Assembly: GCA_030762935.1 (NCBI GenBank)
Contig: CM060893.1
Location: 14,142,897-14,206,896 of the forward strand
DNA: 64,000 nucleotides
Reading direction: 5' to 3'
Source: Hymenopus coronatus
Lineage: Eukaryota > Arthropoda > Insecta > Mantodea > Hymenopodidae
Below are positions 23,242-34,280 of the stretch, piece after piece; the stretch's first letter is position 1; each line of letters begins with the position of its first letter. The position numbers and the translations under genes were made by a program. Below the pieces are notes generated by a model. That model saw only the letters and a program-made list of their open reading frames with translations. It was not told the DNA's origin and made no database searches.

Positions 23242-24088
23242 AAAAAGTTGTATATCTGTGAGATTTAAATGAGGACTAAGAATTACCTCCTTTGGAGAGG
23301 TTGAGATTTTGACTTCTGTTACAGGATGGCTCAGGATTTCATACTAGGCCTAACATCAGTACAAACAAATTTGGCAGACCTGCACGGAAGTTGTCATCCT
23401 ATTGAAGAACCAACAGGTTGCACACTACCTGCCTTTGACTCGAGTATTCAGCCTGCTTCCATTCTGGGTCAGTTCCACTTTAAACAAAAGTATCCCTCAA
23501 GTCTAAAAGAAATGAGTGCATTGAAAGGGTGAAAACAAATTTTTACTTCCTTCTGGTAAAAACAAATCACTGGTGCCAACATTATTGTTTCTATTTCCAA
23601 TGCTCCCCATATGTTCTGATTGACTTTCGGGGGTTACTTCATTCCACCAATTATGACTGGACCCATTTCTGAGCTGAAGGCATCCAGCAACCACTTTCTG
23701 TTACCTCTGACGGCAGGTGATGATGAGGATGGCAGTAAATGAGAGGGCCTACAGCTTTTACCAAACCACATTGGGCCTTGGGGATACTCTATGTGGCTAG
23801 TATCAGTATTTGTTCTAATACGTTCATTACCATGAGGGTGTCTAAAAGTATACAACCACAAGCAAAAATTATACAGCATGTGTAAATACAGCACACAAAT
23901 TTAACAGAATTCTCTGTTTGCTACTCAAAATATGTTGCACTAGGTTTTACATTATTAGCTATGTGTCATAATGTTAAGAGATTTCTGGGCGACTCTTGAA
24001 AGTGGTTTGTAATTCTAGCTATGTTCCCTGGTAACAAATGGCTTTCTGCAGCTGGCTTTACACTATGCTTACTCAGTGAATGAAAAAA
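23242..24088. other. unassigned region
   Basis: No gene supported. A short open frame at 23326-23532 (+) follows an acceptor-like TTCTGTTACAG but has no domain and no matching donor. Confidence 0.4.
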
Positions 24089-24531
24089 TCTGATGTGTTC
24101 CATTCACAAGACTTTCTCTACTTCTGTATAACAAATTATTGTTAATAAGCTTTTTCTTCTATTTACTTCATGCTAATCGAGAAAAAATTAGCAGAAATAG
24201 TCTTATTACTTACTTCCTTATAAGTAGCAGCGAAATATGGTAGTATCATAGGTTAAAATGAAGTCAAAAGCTGGTTACTAGGTGACTGAAGCTCCTTTGT
24301 TTGTATGGACACGAGTTAGACAAATTCCTATATGAGAAAAAAGTTTTTCAAAGCTGAAACAAAAAACAAGGAATATCTCAAAAACGATCAACTCCTCGAA
24401 AAAAATGTATCTAACATAAATTGTTTGTTTTAATGTGGTTTGTGTGTGTTTTGTGTGGTAAGTTTTTGTCCAATTCTTACGGTTTAGCAGTTACGCAAAA
24501 TTGCTTTAAATTCATCCAGAATAAAGTAGTC
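24089..24531 (+). repeat. family A repeat, 5' half
   Basis: TCTGATGTGTTCCATTCACA to the CCAGAATAAAGTAGTC segment, where it stops. A SINE-2 copy follows 30 bp later and the 3' half is missing. Confidence 0.88.
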
Positions 24532-24562
24532 TACATAAACCAATGGTTTAAGATACCCCCTA

Positions 24563-24815
24563 GCCTGCCTGGGTGGTGTGGTAGTAGCATGTCTGCTTCA
24601 CATTCAACAGGCTGTGAGTTCGAATTTCGCTTAGGGTGAGTTACCAGGATAAGATTTTTTTTTCGGGGTTTTCCCTTATCCTGAGAAGACGAATGTCGAG
24701 TAACTTTAAGCTCCATAGACCCCAAGATCATTTGAGCATCATTTCACCAGCTTCATTCACTGTCTGATATGACCAACCAGGTTAAAGGACATTAAACTTA
24801 ATAATAATATTAAAA
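24563..24815 (+). mobile_element. SINE-2 (tRNA-headed)
   Basis: Head CTGGGTGGTGTGGTAG with a B-box-like GAGTTCGAATTTC at 24617, then a body with GGGTGAGTTACCAGGATAAG, GAGCATCATTTCACCA and TGTCTGATATGACC, and an AT-rich tail. The body recurs at 41394-41514 and, reversed, at 58044-58261. Confidence 0.7.
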
Positions 24816-25240
24816 AAAAGAAAAACAGGAACATCAAAAAAAAAAAAAAACAGAGGAACATGCAGGCCATGGAACTGTTCCCCCTCTTCCTATCCATCTG
24901 TCATGCTAGATACCAGCCTGTGCATTTCAAACAATGAGAACTAAATGTGCCAGAGCATCATGCATTAACCACATGCTTCTTCTTGTTTGCAGATGCACAT
25001 TTTCTAATAAGTCTGGGAGAGTGTTCTGAATGAAGTCCCTGTAAATAGCATAAATGTTAACAAGTGGCCATAACAACACAAGGCCAACTCCACAGGGTGA
25101 AATGGGTCAAAGCCTTTTATGAATGAGTACATAAATGAAGTTATTAGGTTGGACCTGCAATGCTGTTAAAGGTGACTTTCGTTAAAAATTAATAACACGA
25201 AAACGAAGCATTTTGCGTATGCGTATATGAACCTATTTTT

Positions 25241-26105
25241 ACTTTCTCTATACACACTATGTACATAGTGCATAGAGAAGGTATTGCACTCCACAAAAAA
25301 ATTTGATACCAAGATTTCACCGGAAATATATGTTTTAGGATCTCCAATATCCAAAAAAAAGCATTTTCACAAAAAGGTCCGTGTTTGTGTGTGTGTCCGT
25401 GTGTCTGTGAACACGATAACTCAAAAACGAAAATTCGTAAAATACCAAACTTGGTATTTAAGTTAGTAACTTCCAGGGATGCGACACAAAGATTTTGAGA
25501 AAAATCCCCCCACCCCCAATTACCCTTTACATGGAACTTTTTTCGAAAATTTTGATTTTCTCAAAAATGACTTAACGATTTTGATTAAAATGTTGTATAT
25601 TAAAGATATTTACCTGACAAATAAAATGCATATCTTGAATTTTCTGGGAATAGCCTCTGAAGAGTAGTTTTTTCTAGATGAATTTTACTGAATTTTAAAT
25701 AACTGCTAAACCGTAAGAGATGGACAAAAACTTACTACACAAAAAATGTAGATCACGTTAAAACAGACAATTTATGTTATATACATTTTTTTCGTGGAGT
25801 TCGTTGTTTTTGAGACATTCCTTATTTTTGGTTTCTGCTATGAAAAACTTATACTTTTCTCATACAGGAACTTGTCAACTCCTATCCATATAAACAAAGT
25901 AACTTCATTGACATAGCAACCAGCTTTTTACTATCACTTTAACCTATGGTAGGCTCTTATTTCGCCTCTACTTACAAGGAAGCAAGTGATAAAACTATTT
26001 CTGCTAATTTTTTCTGATTAGCATAAAGTAAATAGAAGTATAAGCTTTTTAAGAATAATTTGTTGCAGGGATATAGAGAAAGTCATGTGAATGGTACACA
26101 TCAGA
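25241..26105 (-). repeat. family A repeat, full length
   Basis: 865 bp; ACTTTCTCTATACACACTAT (the family's 3' end) at 25241 and CACATCAGA (its 5' end) at 26105. T-runs outside both ends are the A-tract target read on the other strand. Confidence 0.92.
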
Positions 26106-26895
26106 TTTTTTTGTTTTGATGTCAGGAATCCATCCCCAAATGTTGTAAAAGTATTTTTGAATCACTGTGTGTTAATAATGTGGTTGCTTACCCTACTTTG
26201 ATTAGGGCATGATTTCAGTGCTGACTGGGAAGTGGTTGGTTGGAGAGAGGGGTGGGAATGTTTTCACTTTTCAAACTGTTAGAATTCCTATTGGGATGCA
26301 CATAGAAACCTCCTCCCTTCTGCTTCATGTGAACCTTTCTGAAGATGCTGCTAGCTATGGATTTGGCTCAGTTCTGTTCTGGTATTCTCTTTGTGAGTTC
26401 TTGTAGCATGCAAGTAGTTGTCCCTGCGAAGAGAAGAGGAGAGCCCAGAGTTTGAATATTAACAAGCAACCTGAAGAGAGTAGAGGCTCAGTTTGCACAG
26501 CTCTGAATTGAAGGGCCTGCTGGAAAAACCACCTGACGGAAAGAACACACTAAGTTACATTAATATTATGCAAAATGACATTAAACATTTGTTTAAAATC
26601 AGCTATTGCTATTTTTTTATTTTTTCGTTTTTTAAATGAAAGTGCTATTCTCTGTTAGTGCAATGAAAAAGCTGTGCAGAATGTTGTGGGTGCAACTATT
26701 GCCAATTATTGTATTCTCCATTCTCCTGCATGTCATGTGACATCAGACACGCAAGTACATTGCAAGGTTTTTTCATCTTCGGTGGAAGCTGCAGTGAGTG
26801 ATCACAAAAATCATAGTATACTGTTTATTGTACGAGTACATAAACAGAACTATTAACAATAATATCAGGACCTTCAATACCTAAGTTCTCCTTTG
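26106..26895. other. unassigned region
   Basis: No gene recognised. Short open frames at 26209-26406 and 26674-26856 have no domain, splice partner or repeat match here. Confidence 0.4.
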
Positions 26896-26899
26896 TTAA

Positions 26900-27497
26900 C
26901 ACATTGAAGCCCAGGCATTTTGGTAGTTGAAGTGCCAAGAAACCCAGGGTTTTTACGCCTACTTTGAGTTATTATTTACAGTACATCAATCAAATCTGCC
27001 AAAAAGTATTGGGACAATCTAAAAGTATGGCATTCAAGGATTTCTCAACAAGTAAGAAAATAGTCAGAACTTCCGTATTAATATTTACAAGTATCAAATA
27101 TAAGTTTGAAAAAAAAACTGCATAAAGCTGCTTACACTCCATTTATTCAAAGTTCTAAAAACTCTCCCTTGGAATCAGAATTTTCCACAGCTTCATTTGT
27201 ATCCTGAATTTCAGCTTCAGATCACAGAAATCGAGGAAAATGCAGCATTTTAACATTTAAGAGCACAAACGTAACAAACAGATCACCACCTTAAAAGAAA
27301 ATGGTGCGACTACCTGAGAGCAGCCAATATTACTAAATCTCCTAAAATTCCTAATAGTTGACTAAAGCAAGAACAGATGGCAGCACAAATCAGACAACTA
27401 AATGATAACTGATGTATGTTCTTTGCCGTATAGTCCAAGACCGAGTTAAAGTCCTGGAATTGCATTAAAAGCGTTAGAAATACCTGCCCGAGCCAGA
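26900..27497 (-). mobile_element. family D MITE (piggyBac-type), truncated copy
   Basis: TTAA (26896-26899) followed by CACATTGAAGCCCAGG, then the inverse of 60775-61363: CAAATCTGCCAAAAAGTATT, TCCGTATTAATATTTACAAG, CTTCAGATCACAGAAATC and AATTGCATTAAAAGCGTTAG. Breaks off before the other end. Confidence 0.8.
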
Positions 27498-27811
27498 GGA
27501 CAGGCTAGGAAGATTGTTTACAGTGTTGCTGCTTGCGACTCATCCTGCATTCAGCCATGCACATGCATATTTATAGTAGTGATGGCAAACTGTCCCTCCA
27601 TCTCCGAACAGTGGCCGGCTAGAGTGGGAAGAGGGGAAGCAGTTGAATTACCTTGACAAGTTATACCATACTAACTTTTATTCTCAACCATAAAGGGAAG
27701 TGGAACATATTTATGCTTTATGGACAGATTCAAGGTGTTACAGATTTTCACTGTGAACATGACAAAGCATTACATTTTATTGCACTCTATTGTCCAATCA
27801 GATCTACTTGT

Positions 27812-28147
27812 TCTTTAGTTTTGTCATTGGTAGCCTTAAAAAAGGATGTTTTGTCATTGAAGAAAATATAAAAGAGGTGGAGAACAGTAGGATATATTCG
27901 GAAGAACAGTATAACCTTTCCCGCACCTTCCTATGAATGCGTTGCCTCATTGGGTTTCCCCGCCTTGCTATGGTTACGCTTCCTAAGGCATATGCTGTTA
28001 ATTGCAAATTTCATGCTTTCCACACTACCCTATGACTGCGCTAACGATATATGCTCCATAACGCTGAACCTTGCACCTTTCAGATGCAAAGGTTGGCTGC
28101 TTGACATTACGCAGCCAACTGACCCTTAAACAGCAACATTACCCTTT
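27812..28147 (+). mobile_element. family C element (hAT-like), 3' portion
   Basis: Matches 63446-63851: TAGCCTTAAAAAAGG, TTTTGTCATTGAAGAAAATA, CCCCGCCTTGCTATGGTTAC, CCTTTCAGATGCAAAGGTTG, ending CAACATTACC. Shorter than the full copy by internal deletions; its left terminus is not found. Confidence 0.75.
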
Positions 28148-29479
28148 TTTTTTTTTTTTGTCCAGGGATGTACAACCAGAAGATCTGTGTTTCAAATCTG
28201 AGCTATGGCATTGAAGTTTTCAGTTTGATTCTACATCTTACATAAGGCTAGTGTGGAGGAAATAATTCACAAAGTTTTCATATTTTGCAGTTTTGCATGG
28301 CACTTTTGATATGCAATTACAGTAGCATATATCCCAGTCACAATTAGATTCAGCTACTGCACATAACAGTGAACATATTAAGTTTTAGGATAATGCAGTT
28401 TAAGTTTTGTTTATATCCCATCTGCTTCGCTGCTTATGTTTTCACCATGACAGGTTTGAGCAATGATTTTGTGAGGTGAAGGCATTTATGTGGCATTGTC
28501 TTTCTATACCAATTATCTGGTAGCAAAATACCAATACTATTGTGCCTGCTCGGAAATATCTGTGATCTAATCTGATGTTATTGCTATAAAATGGCTCCCT
28601 TTCATTATTTCCATAATCAGCTCAAGACAGGTTTCCATCCACTCCAACAATCATTCTGTATAGTTTTTTATGTTCTCTTAAATCAGTGAGCCTTATCAGA
28701 TTCCATGTGTCGTTTCACTGCATTGTGTATGCTAGAAATTAAATCTATCAATCACAAGAAAATCCCTTAATTTTCAAATGAGTCACTCATCATGTTCCCT
28801 TAGGGAAAGTTCAAATACATCAAAAAGCTTGATGCAGCGATTTATCCTAGAAAGTCCATCCCTGTTTCTCTTCTCTTGGCTGCTCTGTTTCTTTATTTGA
28901 CTATAAGCATGACTTGACCTTACCCAAAGCATTATTCACACATGTTTTACTGTCACTGTGCCTTATAATTAAACATTTAGATGACCAAGGTCCATTACAT
29001 CACCTGTGCTCCGTGCAAAAATTCTGATTTTGCATCCACATATCCAATCATGGTCATACACCTTTCTGTTAAACTTGTGGATGTATGTATGTTGATTTGA
29101 CGCAGTGTTTGTTTTATATCAAGATCCAGTATAGGCCAACCTAACTGTTTAATTTGTATCTGTTTGTGCAAATTGGCTGCATAAGAATGTACTTCTAACA
29201 AAGTGCTCAAAGAATTTTCCATCACTTATCACACATAAAATTTGAACCGCCTATCACTTGCAAGGTGTGCAAAAATCACATGCACATTTCCTGGTATAAG
29301 GATGTTAAATACATATTAAAATTGAAAACATCCCTTCCCCCCAGCTGTAAATATTTATGGTAGTGAATTATAGTGGTTTTCTGTTTGTCAGGTTTAGGCA
29401 GGAAGAAGAGAGCAAATGAATTGCTTAATAATAATAATGAATTGGAAGTGATACGCTGTGAAGCTCTGTTAATAGTAAT
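28148..29479. other. unassigned region
   Basis: No gene or repeat match found. Starts beside a run of T. One reverse frame at 28995-29225 has no recognisable domain. Confidence 0.4.
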
Positions 29480-30340
29480 GCACTCTGGGTCGTTTTTTAC
29501 AAGGCTTCATCAAGATTGATACGCAGCAGAACAGTGTCATAGGATCTGTCCTTGTCGCCCTCCGTGGTGTAATGGTTGCCATGCTGACTTCATATACCCA
29601 AGGTCGCGGGTTCAAACCTGGCGGAGGATGATGGCTTCCTTTGGAAGGGAAGTAAAGCTGTTTGTCCCGTGTCGTAGATTTACGGCATGTAAAAGAACCT
29701 CAAGCCTGTGAGAGAGAGGCCTCTGAGCAAAATTAAGCAGTCTTTCACACCCAATATAGAATGGGACGCTGAGAACCACAGCAGTTAAAGAGCATCCATA
29801 AATAACACGCCATTTCCATTTTTGGATCTGTCCTACGTCAGCTGCATGGTTTCTGAATGCAGGTGAGTTATCAGCTTCTCCTCTAGTGGGGGGCTGACAA
29901 ACTTCAATAATGAATTTGCTTCTAGCCGGAGATCAAAGTTCATAAGTCTGGTTTTGAATTTTTCTATATGTATTTTTTCCCAGCCAGTTCAATAGCTTTT
30001 TGCCCATGTTTTAGAAGGTGAATGTCATATTCTATTTCATGTTGTTCATACCAGAAGTGGACAAACTGCTGATTTTTGAGTGCACTTATTTGTTACATGA
30101 CCAGAGTGTTTTTTCAGAGTGATTTTTAATGTATATTTTATCACAGTCTTTGCAGTTGGTTCTATATATGCCTAGTGTTTTGTAGTTTAAGTTGCTGGAA
30201 TTGAGATCTTTGATACTGAATTTATTCTGGGGTGCCAAAACTGTATTGCAATTATTAAAAATCCTCTGGAATTTTTGAGTAGCCCATGGGTGGAACACGA
30301 ACTTTGTGAACAATCACCCATAGTGATGTACTATTAAATG
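29480..30340 (-). mobile_element. PLE fragment, split by SINE-1
   Basis: The reverse strand encodes FHPWATQKFQRIFNNCNTVL, NLNYKTLGIYRTNCKDCDKI and YIKNHSEK: the linker and start of a GIY-YIG domain (YIG reads YIK). Decayed C-terminal coding follows. At its 3' end a worn hammerhead-like TTGATGAAGCC...AAAACGACCC lies near 29488-29514. SINE-1 at 29553-29823 sits inside it. Confidence 0.7.
29553..29823 (+). mobile_element. SINE-1 with 11-bp target duplication
   Basis: GGATCTGTCCT at 29542-29552 and 29824-29834. The best-kept tRNA head in the window: GTGGTGTAATGGTTGCC (A box) and GCGGGTTCAAACC (B box). Family body and CATCCATAAATAA end as in the 13.4 kb copy. Confidence 0.92.
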
Positions 30341-30442
30341 AATTGCTTATTGTCAAAATTGCTTGAAATGCTCTTGAGAAGTTATTTCATTGATATCATA
30401 GTGCCTGCATGTTTCACACATGTTGGGACACTTGCAGCCGTA

Positions 30443-31315
30443 TACCCCCACCGCTGAATACTAGCACTTGACAGTTTGGGTGGTTTTGTGTAAGTTTGGC
30501 TATGCTGCCTTTGCAGCATTGCCAGAGTAATTAGTAAACAACAGCTGATTACAAATGTCTCTATCATGTGTAACAGCAAGTATAAACAGTATGCATAGTA
30601 AATGGATGCCAACGAATAATGAAGCTAATTCGTTATTACAGATGTTAACTGAAAATAACAGTGATACTGTAACGCATTTACGACAATATTGAACAAAAAT
30701 GCAAAATAGCTTGTTACAATGAGAAAAAGGTATAACAAAGTGATTTTCACTGGTTTAGAATTTTAATGGCACAATTCCGTCAAAGTCTCCGTCATCATTT
30801 TTGAAGCAACATCGTCATTGTCATCATCAACATCATCACCAAGACATACCATAGAGGTTCACATTCACTGATGATTCCATATAATTTCTGTGCTTTTCGT
30901 ATTATTTTGTGAACATGATTCATTTTCTTCTTCCATGTAACCACATCCACTCTTGCCACACCTTTCCACAAAAGTCTATCCACCTCTATAATTGTGAAAG
31001 TCTTGTTATGTTCCCTCACGTACAAACAAACACCAAAACACTATCAACAAATATAAATAACAACGAATAATACATATCTTGTATAGAACAGCTCAATGCA
31101 CATATTAGGAGTTAACAAACTGAGTATGTGGTTGGAAATAGCCAGTTATTGCAATGGTGCAGCATATACATGCGTTTCCTTTGTCTGACCGACCAACCGG
31201 AATGCTCATTTGTGATTGGTTCAGAAAGTCAAATGGGTAAAGCTTTTCATTTGTTTTCTGTGGTTGTACCAACTTAACTCCTAACTGTCAAGTACAAGGA
31301 TTCAGCGGTGGGGTG
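30443..31315. mobile_element. family B DNA transposon (IS630/Tc1-like, non-autonomous)
   Basis: TIRs CCCCCACCGCTGAATACTAG (left) and, read on the reverse strand, CACCCCACCGCTGAATCCTT (right). TA target duplications at 30441-30442 and 31316-31317. Reverse frame 30795-31025 reads REHNKTFTIIEVDRL ... VTWKKKMNHVHKIIRKAQK, resembling the C-terminal tail after the DDE domain of IS630/Tc1-like transposases. The DDE core itself is absent. Confidence 0.8.
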
Positions 31316-31317
31316 TA

Positions 31318-31719
31318 ATTGGGGAAGTGAGGGGATGGGAAAAGCAACCACAACATATGTTTCTCCCATACTCATGATGTAACATAGCTCATGCCGAGAA
31401 AACAGCACTGGGAGCAGATGAAGCAACAATACATGTGCCTATATGAACATCACAAAATCTGGCTGTTTGAAATACACGCTGCAGCACATAAGAAGCGCCA
31501 CCACTGCTGCACAAGACACTTGTTCATACCTGGTATGAATAATACATTAATAATAGACATTTATTGAAACTCCTATGCAGTCTAAAACTTGAAATAATTA
31601 ACAGCAAGTAACAATTTTTCCTTCTTCCCTACTTACAAACACTTCACCAAAGCTATATTTTGCAGCAATCTAGTATCTAGAAACCTTAGGCAGTTGCAGC
31701 ATCTTCTGATGTATGCTTG
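31318..31719. other. unassigned region
   Basis: Non-coding as far as can be seen; no repeat partner in the window. Confidence 0.4.
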
Positions 31720-31965
31720 TTATAGTAGAGTTTGAACTTTAATAGAGGCAATTATTTATTTAAATGATACAAAAGAGATACATGCTATCTAGTGTACAAC
31801 CCATTGCCAGCGGTGTGGAAGTTGTAGGATACCTTTAGCAGAGCCTGTTGTATTGATAATTTGAATGGAGAGGTCTTCTGCCTAATGAATCTCTTGAACA
31901 GTTGAATGTCATAAAGTGGTTTCTTCATCTTTGGAATCAAGTCAAAAGTCACAAGGACTTTTAGT
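31720..31965 (-). pseudogene. mariner-like transposase 3' end, inverted copy
   Basis: The reverse strand reads FDLIPKMKKPLYDIQLF, then decays, followed by CACCGCTGGCAATGGGTTGT and, near the end, CTATTAAAGTTC. This matches the + strand copy at 32300-32555. The LIPKMK block follows the third catalytic Asp region in some mariner subgroups. Confidence 0.55.
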
Positions 31966-32299
31966 ACAGAGAGTACGATGGATGGTTCAGCACTTCCCAG
32001 CTCCATTGATGTACGAACCAGCCAGAGTTTGCACTGCATGCAGGCAAGCACTGTTGTGAAAAAATTATGGGTTAATTTTGCAGAAAGTGTAGCGAAAGAT
32101 CAGAAACTTCAAAAGTCAAAGATCAAAAGGGTTTATCAGAATCCCAACAATGAGAAAGTTATGGAGCTTCTCATGTATGACTGTGATGATGTTATCCTGA
32201 ACACATTACATTCTTCCGGAGCAGACCATCAAAGTGCAATATTACTGATCAGTTTTGGAACACAACCTGTGACCAGCGTTGAGAAAGAAGTAACGACAC

Positions 32300-32555
32300 T
32301 GCACTTTAGCCTTTGTGACTTTGTTTTGATTCCGAAGATGAAGAAAGTACTTCTTGGTATTTGTTTCAGAAGTGTTCCACAGATTTGTCAGGCAGTAGAC
32401 CGCTCTATTCGAACTATCAATACAACAGGTATCCTATGATTTCCATATCACTGGCAATGTGTTTTACACAATGCTTTAGACTACTTTGAAGACCAGTAAA
32501 GCATGTATCTTTTTCATGTCAGTTTAAATAGTTGCGTCTATTAAAGTTCCAACCC
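32300..32555 (+). pseudogene. mariner-like transposase 3' end
   Basis: CDFVLIPKMKKVLLGICFRS then VPQICQAVDRSIRTINTTG, typical of a mariner subgroup C-terminus, then a 3' UTR ending GTCTATTAAAGTTCCAACCC. It lies in an open frame of 153 codons (31978-32439) whose first part is not recognisable. Confidence 0.6.
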
Positions 32556-32661
32556 TCATAAACTACAAGAGGCAAGTTAAAATGGCTAGAAGCAAAGTAT
32601 ACTTAAATATCAATATAATAATTAATAATTGTAACAAATCACTTATCTTTTGGAATCCAAG

Positions 32662-32699
32662 GACTAGTTTTGCAATAAATTGGTCTATTGCATCCTCAG
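32662..32699 (-). ncRNA. hammerhead-like motif, left arm
   Basis: The reverse strand has CTGAGGA, stem II GCAAT...ATTGC, AAAAC in place of the usual GAAAC, then palindromic stem III ACTAGT and the canonical GTC cleavage triplet. The G-to-A change in the core makes activity unlikely. Confidence 0.5.
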
Positions 32700-32815
32700 C
32701 TTTGTTTCTTTGAGGTCTCAATTTATTTTTGCTGTTGTTTATTTAAATTGTTATGGTTACTGCTACTAGGTGGATGGTTCAGCAGTAACCACAACAAGAG
32801 CAAAAAGAAACAAAG

Positions 32816-32853
32816 CTGAGGATGCAATAGACCAATTTATTGCAAAACGAGTC
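32816..32853 (+). ncRNA. hammerhead-like motif, right arm
   Basis: CTGAGGA, stem II GCAAT...ATTGC, AAAAC, ACGAGTC. Same design as the left arm; stem III has lost perfect pairing (CGAG for CTAG). Confidence 0.5.
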
Positions 32854-33224
32854 CTTGGATTCCAAAAGATAAGTGAAGATTTGTTACAATTATTAATCAT
32901 TATATTAATATTTGTGTTAAGTCACTGTTACTAGCTTCTTTTTACATTTAAAAGTATACATAAATTATATTACATGAGGAGTGAAATAGGCAGTTGCAGA
33001 CAGTTCTGACCAGGACATTAAAATATGTACCTGAATGCAAAATGAATAAACAGTGTGAGAAAATATTATTAAATTTAACATTTAATTTTAAAAACCTACC
33101 TGAAAATAAACTTACAAGATACAGTAGACCCACAATCAACTGAGGAACAGGGTTAACCTAGGGAGATGCTGGAAAATAAATAGTTATATTTTTGGTTCTA
33201 AGTACTGTCTATAATATGTTTTAT

Positions 33225-33753
33225 TAATTTGTTGAGTTGGTTTTTTAACACTACGTCACTTACATTGCTATTATGAGGGACTAGTTTCGAAAGTCTATGC
33301 TTTCATTTTCAACCTCACGGGTCCAACTGCCATTGCTGGCTGCATTTGCTTATACTCTATTCTCTGGTGACGAAATGATGAACTTCTTAACTAAGCTGTC
33401 TACTGGCAGGATTTCAAAGTTTATTAGCCGATCTTTGTTTTTCCATATGAGGATGTTTTCCCAGGTTGTAAGTTCATTGTGGCCTGACATGGTTTTAAGC
33501 AATTTTGGATTTGGATCTAGATTGTGGTTTTCTTTCCAAAAGTGAAATGCTACTGCCGATTTATCTTCTTGTTTCAATTTTAGGTTTCTAAAGTGCTCTT
33601 TGGATCTGATTTTTAAACTTCTTTTGGTTTGTCCTATGTAAAAGTTCTTCATCTTATCCACTTGATGTCTTTATTTTCATTTGCTGATTTTTGAGTGCAC
33701 TTATTTGTTACATGACCAAATGAAAATAAAGACATCAAGTGGATAAGATGAAG
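33225..33753 (-). mobile_element. PLE fragment with hammerhead and foldback end
   Basis: Reverse frame 33350-33661: MKNFYIGQTKRSLKIRSKEH, FRNLKLKQEDKSAVAFHFWK and WENILIWKNKDR, i.e. the YIG half and tail of the GIY-YIG domain, open without stops for 103 codons. The 3' side carries the hammerhead motif and TTAACACTACGTCACTTAC, related to the arms of the 15.7 kb PLE. The 5' side ends in a perfect 37-bp inverted repeat (33647-33683 with 33717-33753). Confidence 0.8.
33274..33317 (-). ncRNA. hammerhead ribozyme-like motif with all three helices
   Basis: Reverse strand in order: TGAGG (stem I), TTGAAAA in place of CTGAAGA, stem II GAAAG-CATAGA-CTTTC, GAAAC, palindromic stem III ACTAGT, GTC triplet, then CCTCA closing stem I. 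Stems I and II each pair 5 of 5. Two transitions in the core (C3 and the G of AGA) would probably impair cleavage. Confidence 0.7.
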
Positions 33754-34280
33754 AAATGAAATTGACTAGCAGTGCTGTTATTGGTATGGTCATTAATCCT
33801 GAAAAGGAATGCAACAATGATGAGATCACCCCAAAAATATCACACTGTGAGGAACTGAAAATGATCAAAGATGCTATAAAATGAAGGAGAGTCTGAGCAG
33901 CTTGTTCTACTGTCCCTACAGCAGTAATGTCACATTATGACATCCAAGATAAAGTGTATAGAGTGCATTTTAAAGAAGTATGTTGTAAAAAACAACTATG
34001 AACATTAAGTATTTTTTTTCAGTATTACCTATTAGCAGATTAGCTCCACGTTATCCAAGCTTTGTAACATTCAAAGTAAACTCTGTCCGAATTAGCTCAG
34101 CTAATTGTGAGTCTACTGTATATTATTACAAAGTGGTGCTACACAGCAATTAAATACTTGTATTTTTATCCTGTTTTATAACATATGTTGATGTATAGGG
34201 TTGAGAATATATGCTTTATGAATTTTATAACTTTTGTAGAACTATAACAATAAACAGATATGAAATATTATAAAAAAAAA

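Larger units (their letters stand above)
32605..32913. mobile_element. foldback element: inverted arms with hammerhead-like motifs (PLE terminal arms)
   Basis: Left arm 32605-32713 and right arm 32804-32913 are inverted copies (shared CTTATCTTTTGGAATCCAAG, TGCAATAAATTGGTCTATTG, CATCCTCAGCTTTGTTTCTT). A second inverted pair, GGTTACTGCT and AGCAGTAACC, lies inside the loop. No coding remains. Each arm holds a hammerhead-like core, so I read this as a PLE reduced to its two terminal arms. Confidence 0.7.
33122..34118 (+). mobile_element. pogo/Tigger-like transposon remnant, carrier of a PLE fragment
   Basis: Left end CAGTAGACCCACAATCAACT and right end, read in reverse, CAGTAGACTCACAATTAGCT form TIRs beside TA (33120-33121 and 34119-34120). 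The right part encodes DEEMKLTSSAVIGMVINPEK and DEITPKISHCEELKMIKDAI, like the acidic C-terminal tail of Tigger transposases. The core domain is gone. A PLE fragment occupies ~33225-33750. Confidence 0.65.

Noticed and set aside
29553..29640. tRNA genes at the SINE heads (also 13.6, 35.7, 48.4 kb)
   Set aside because: A and B boxes exist but the acceptor stem and anticodon arm do not fold cleanly, and the sequences continue into shared SINE bodies with target duplications.
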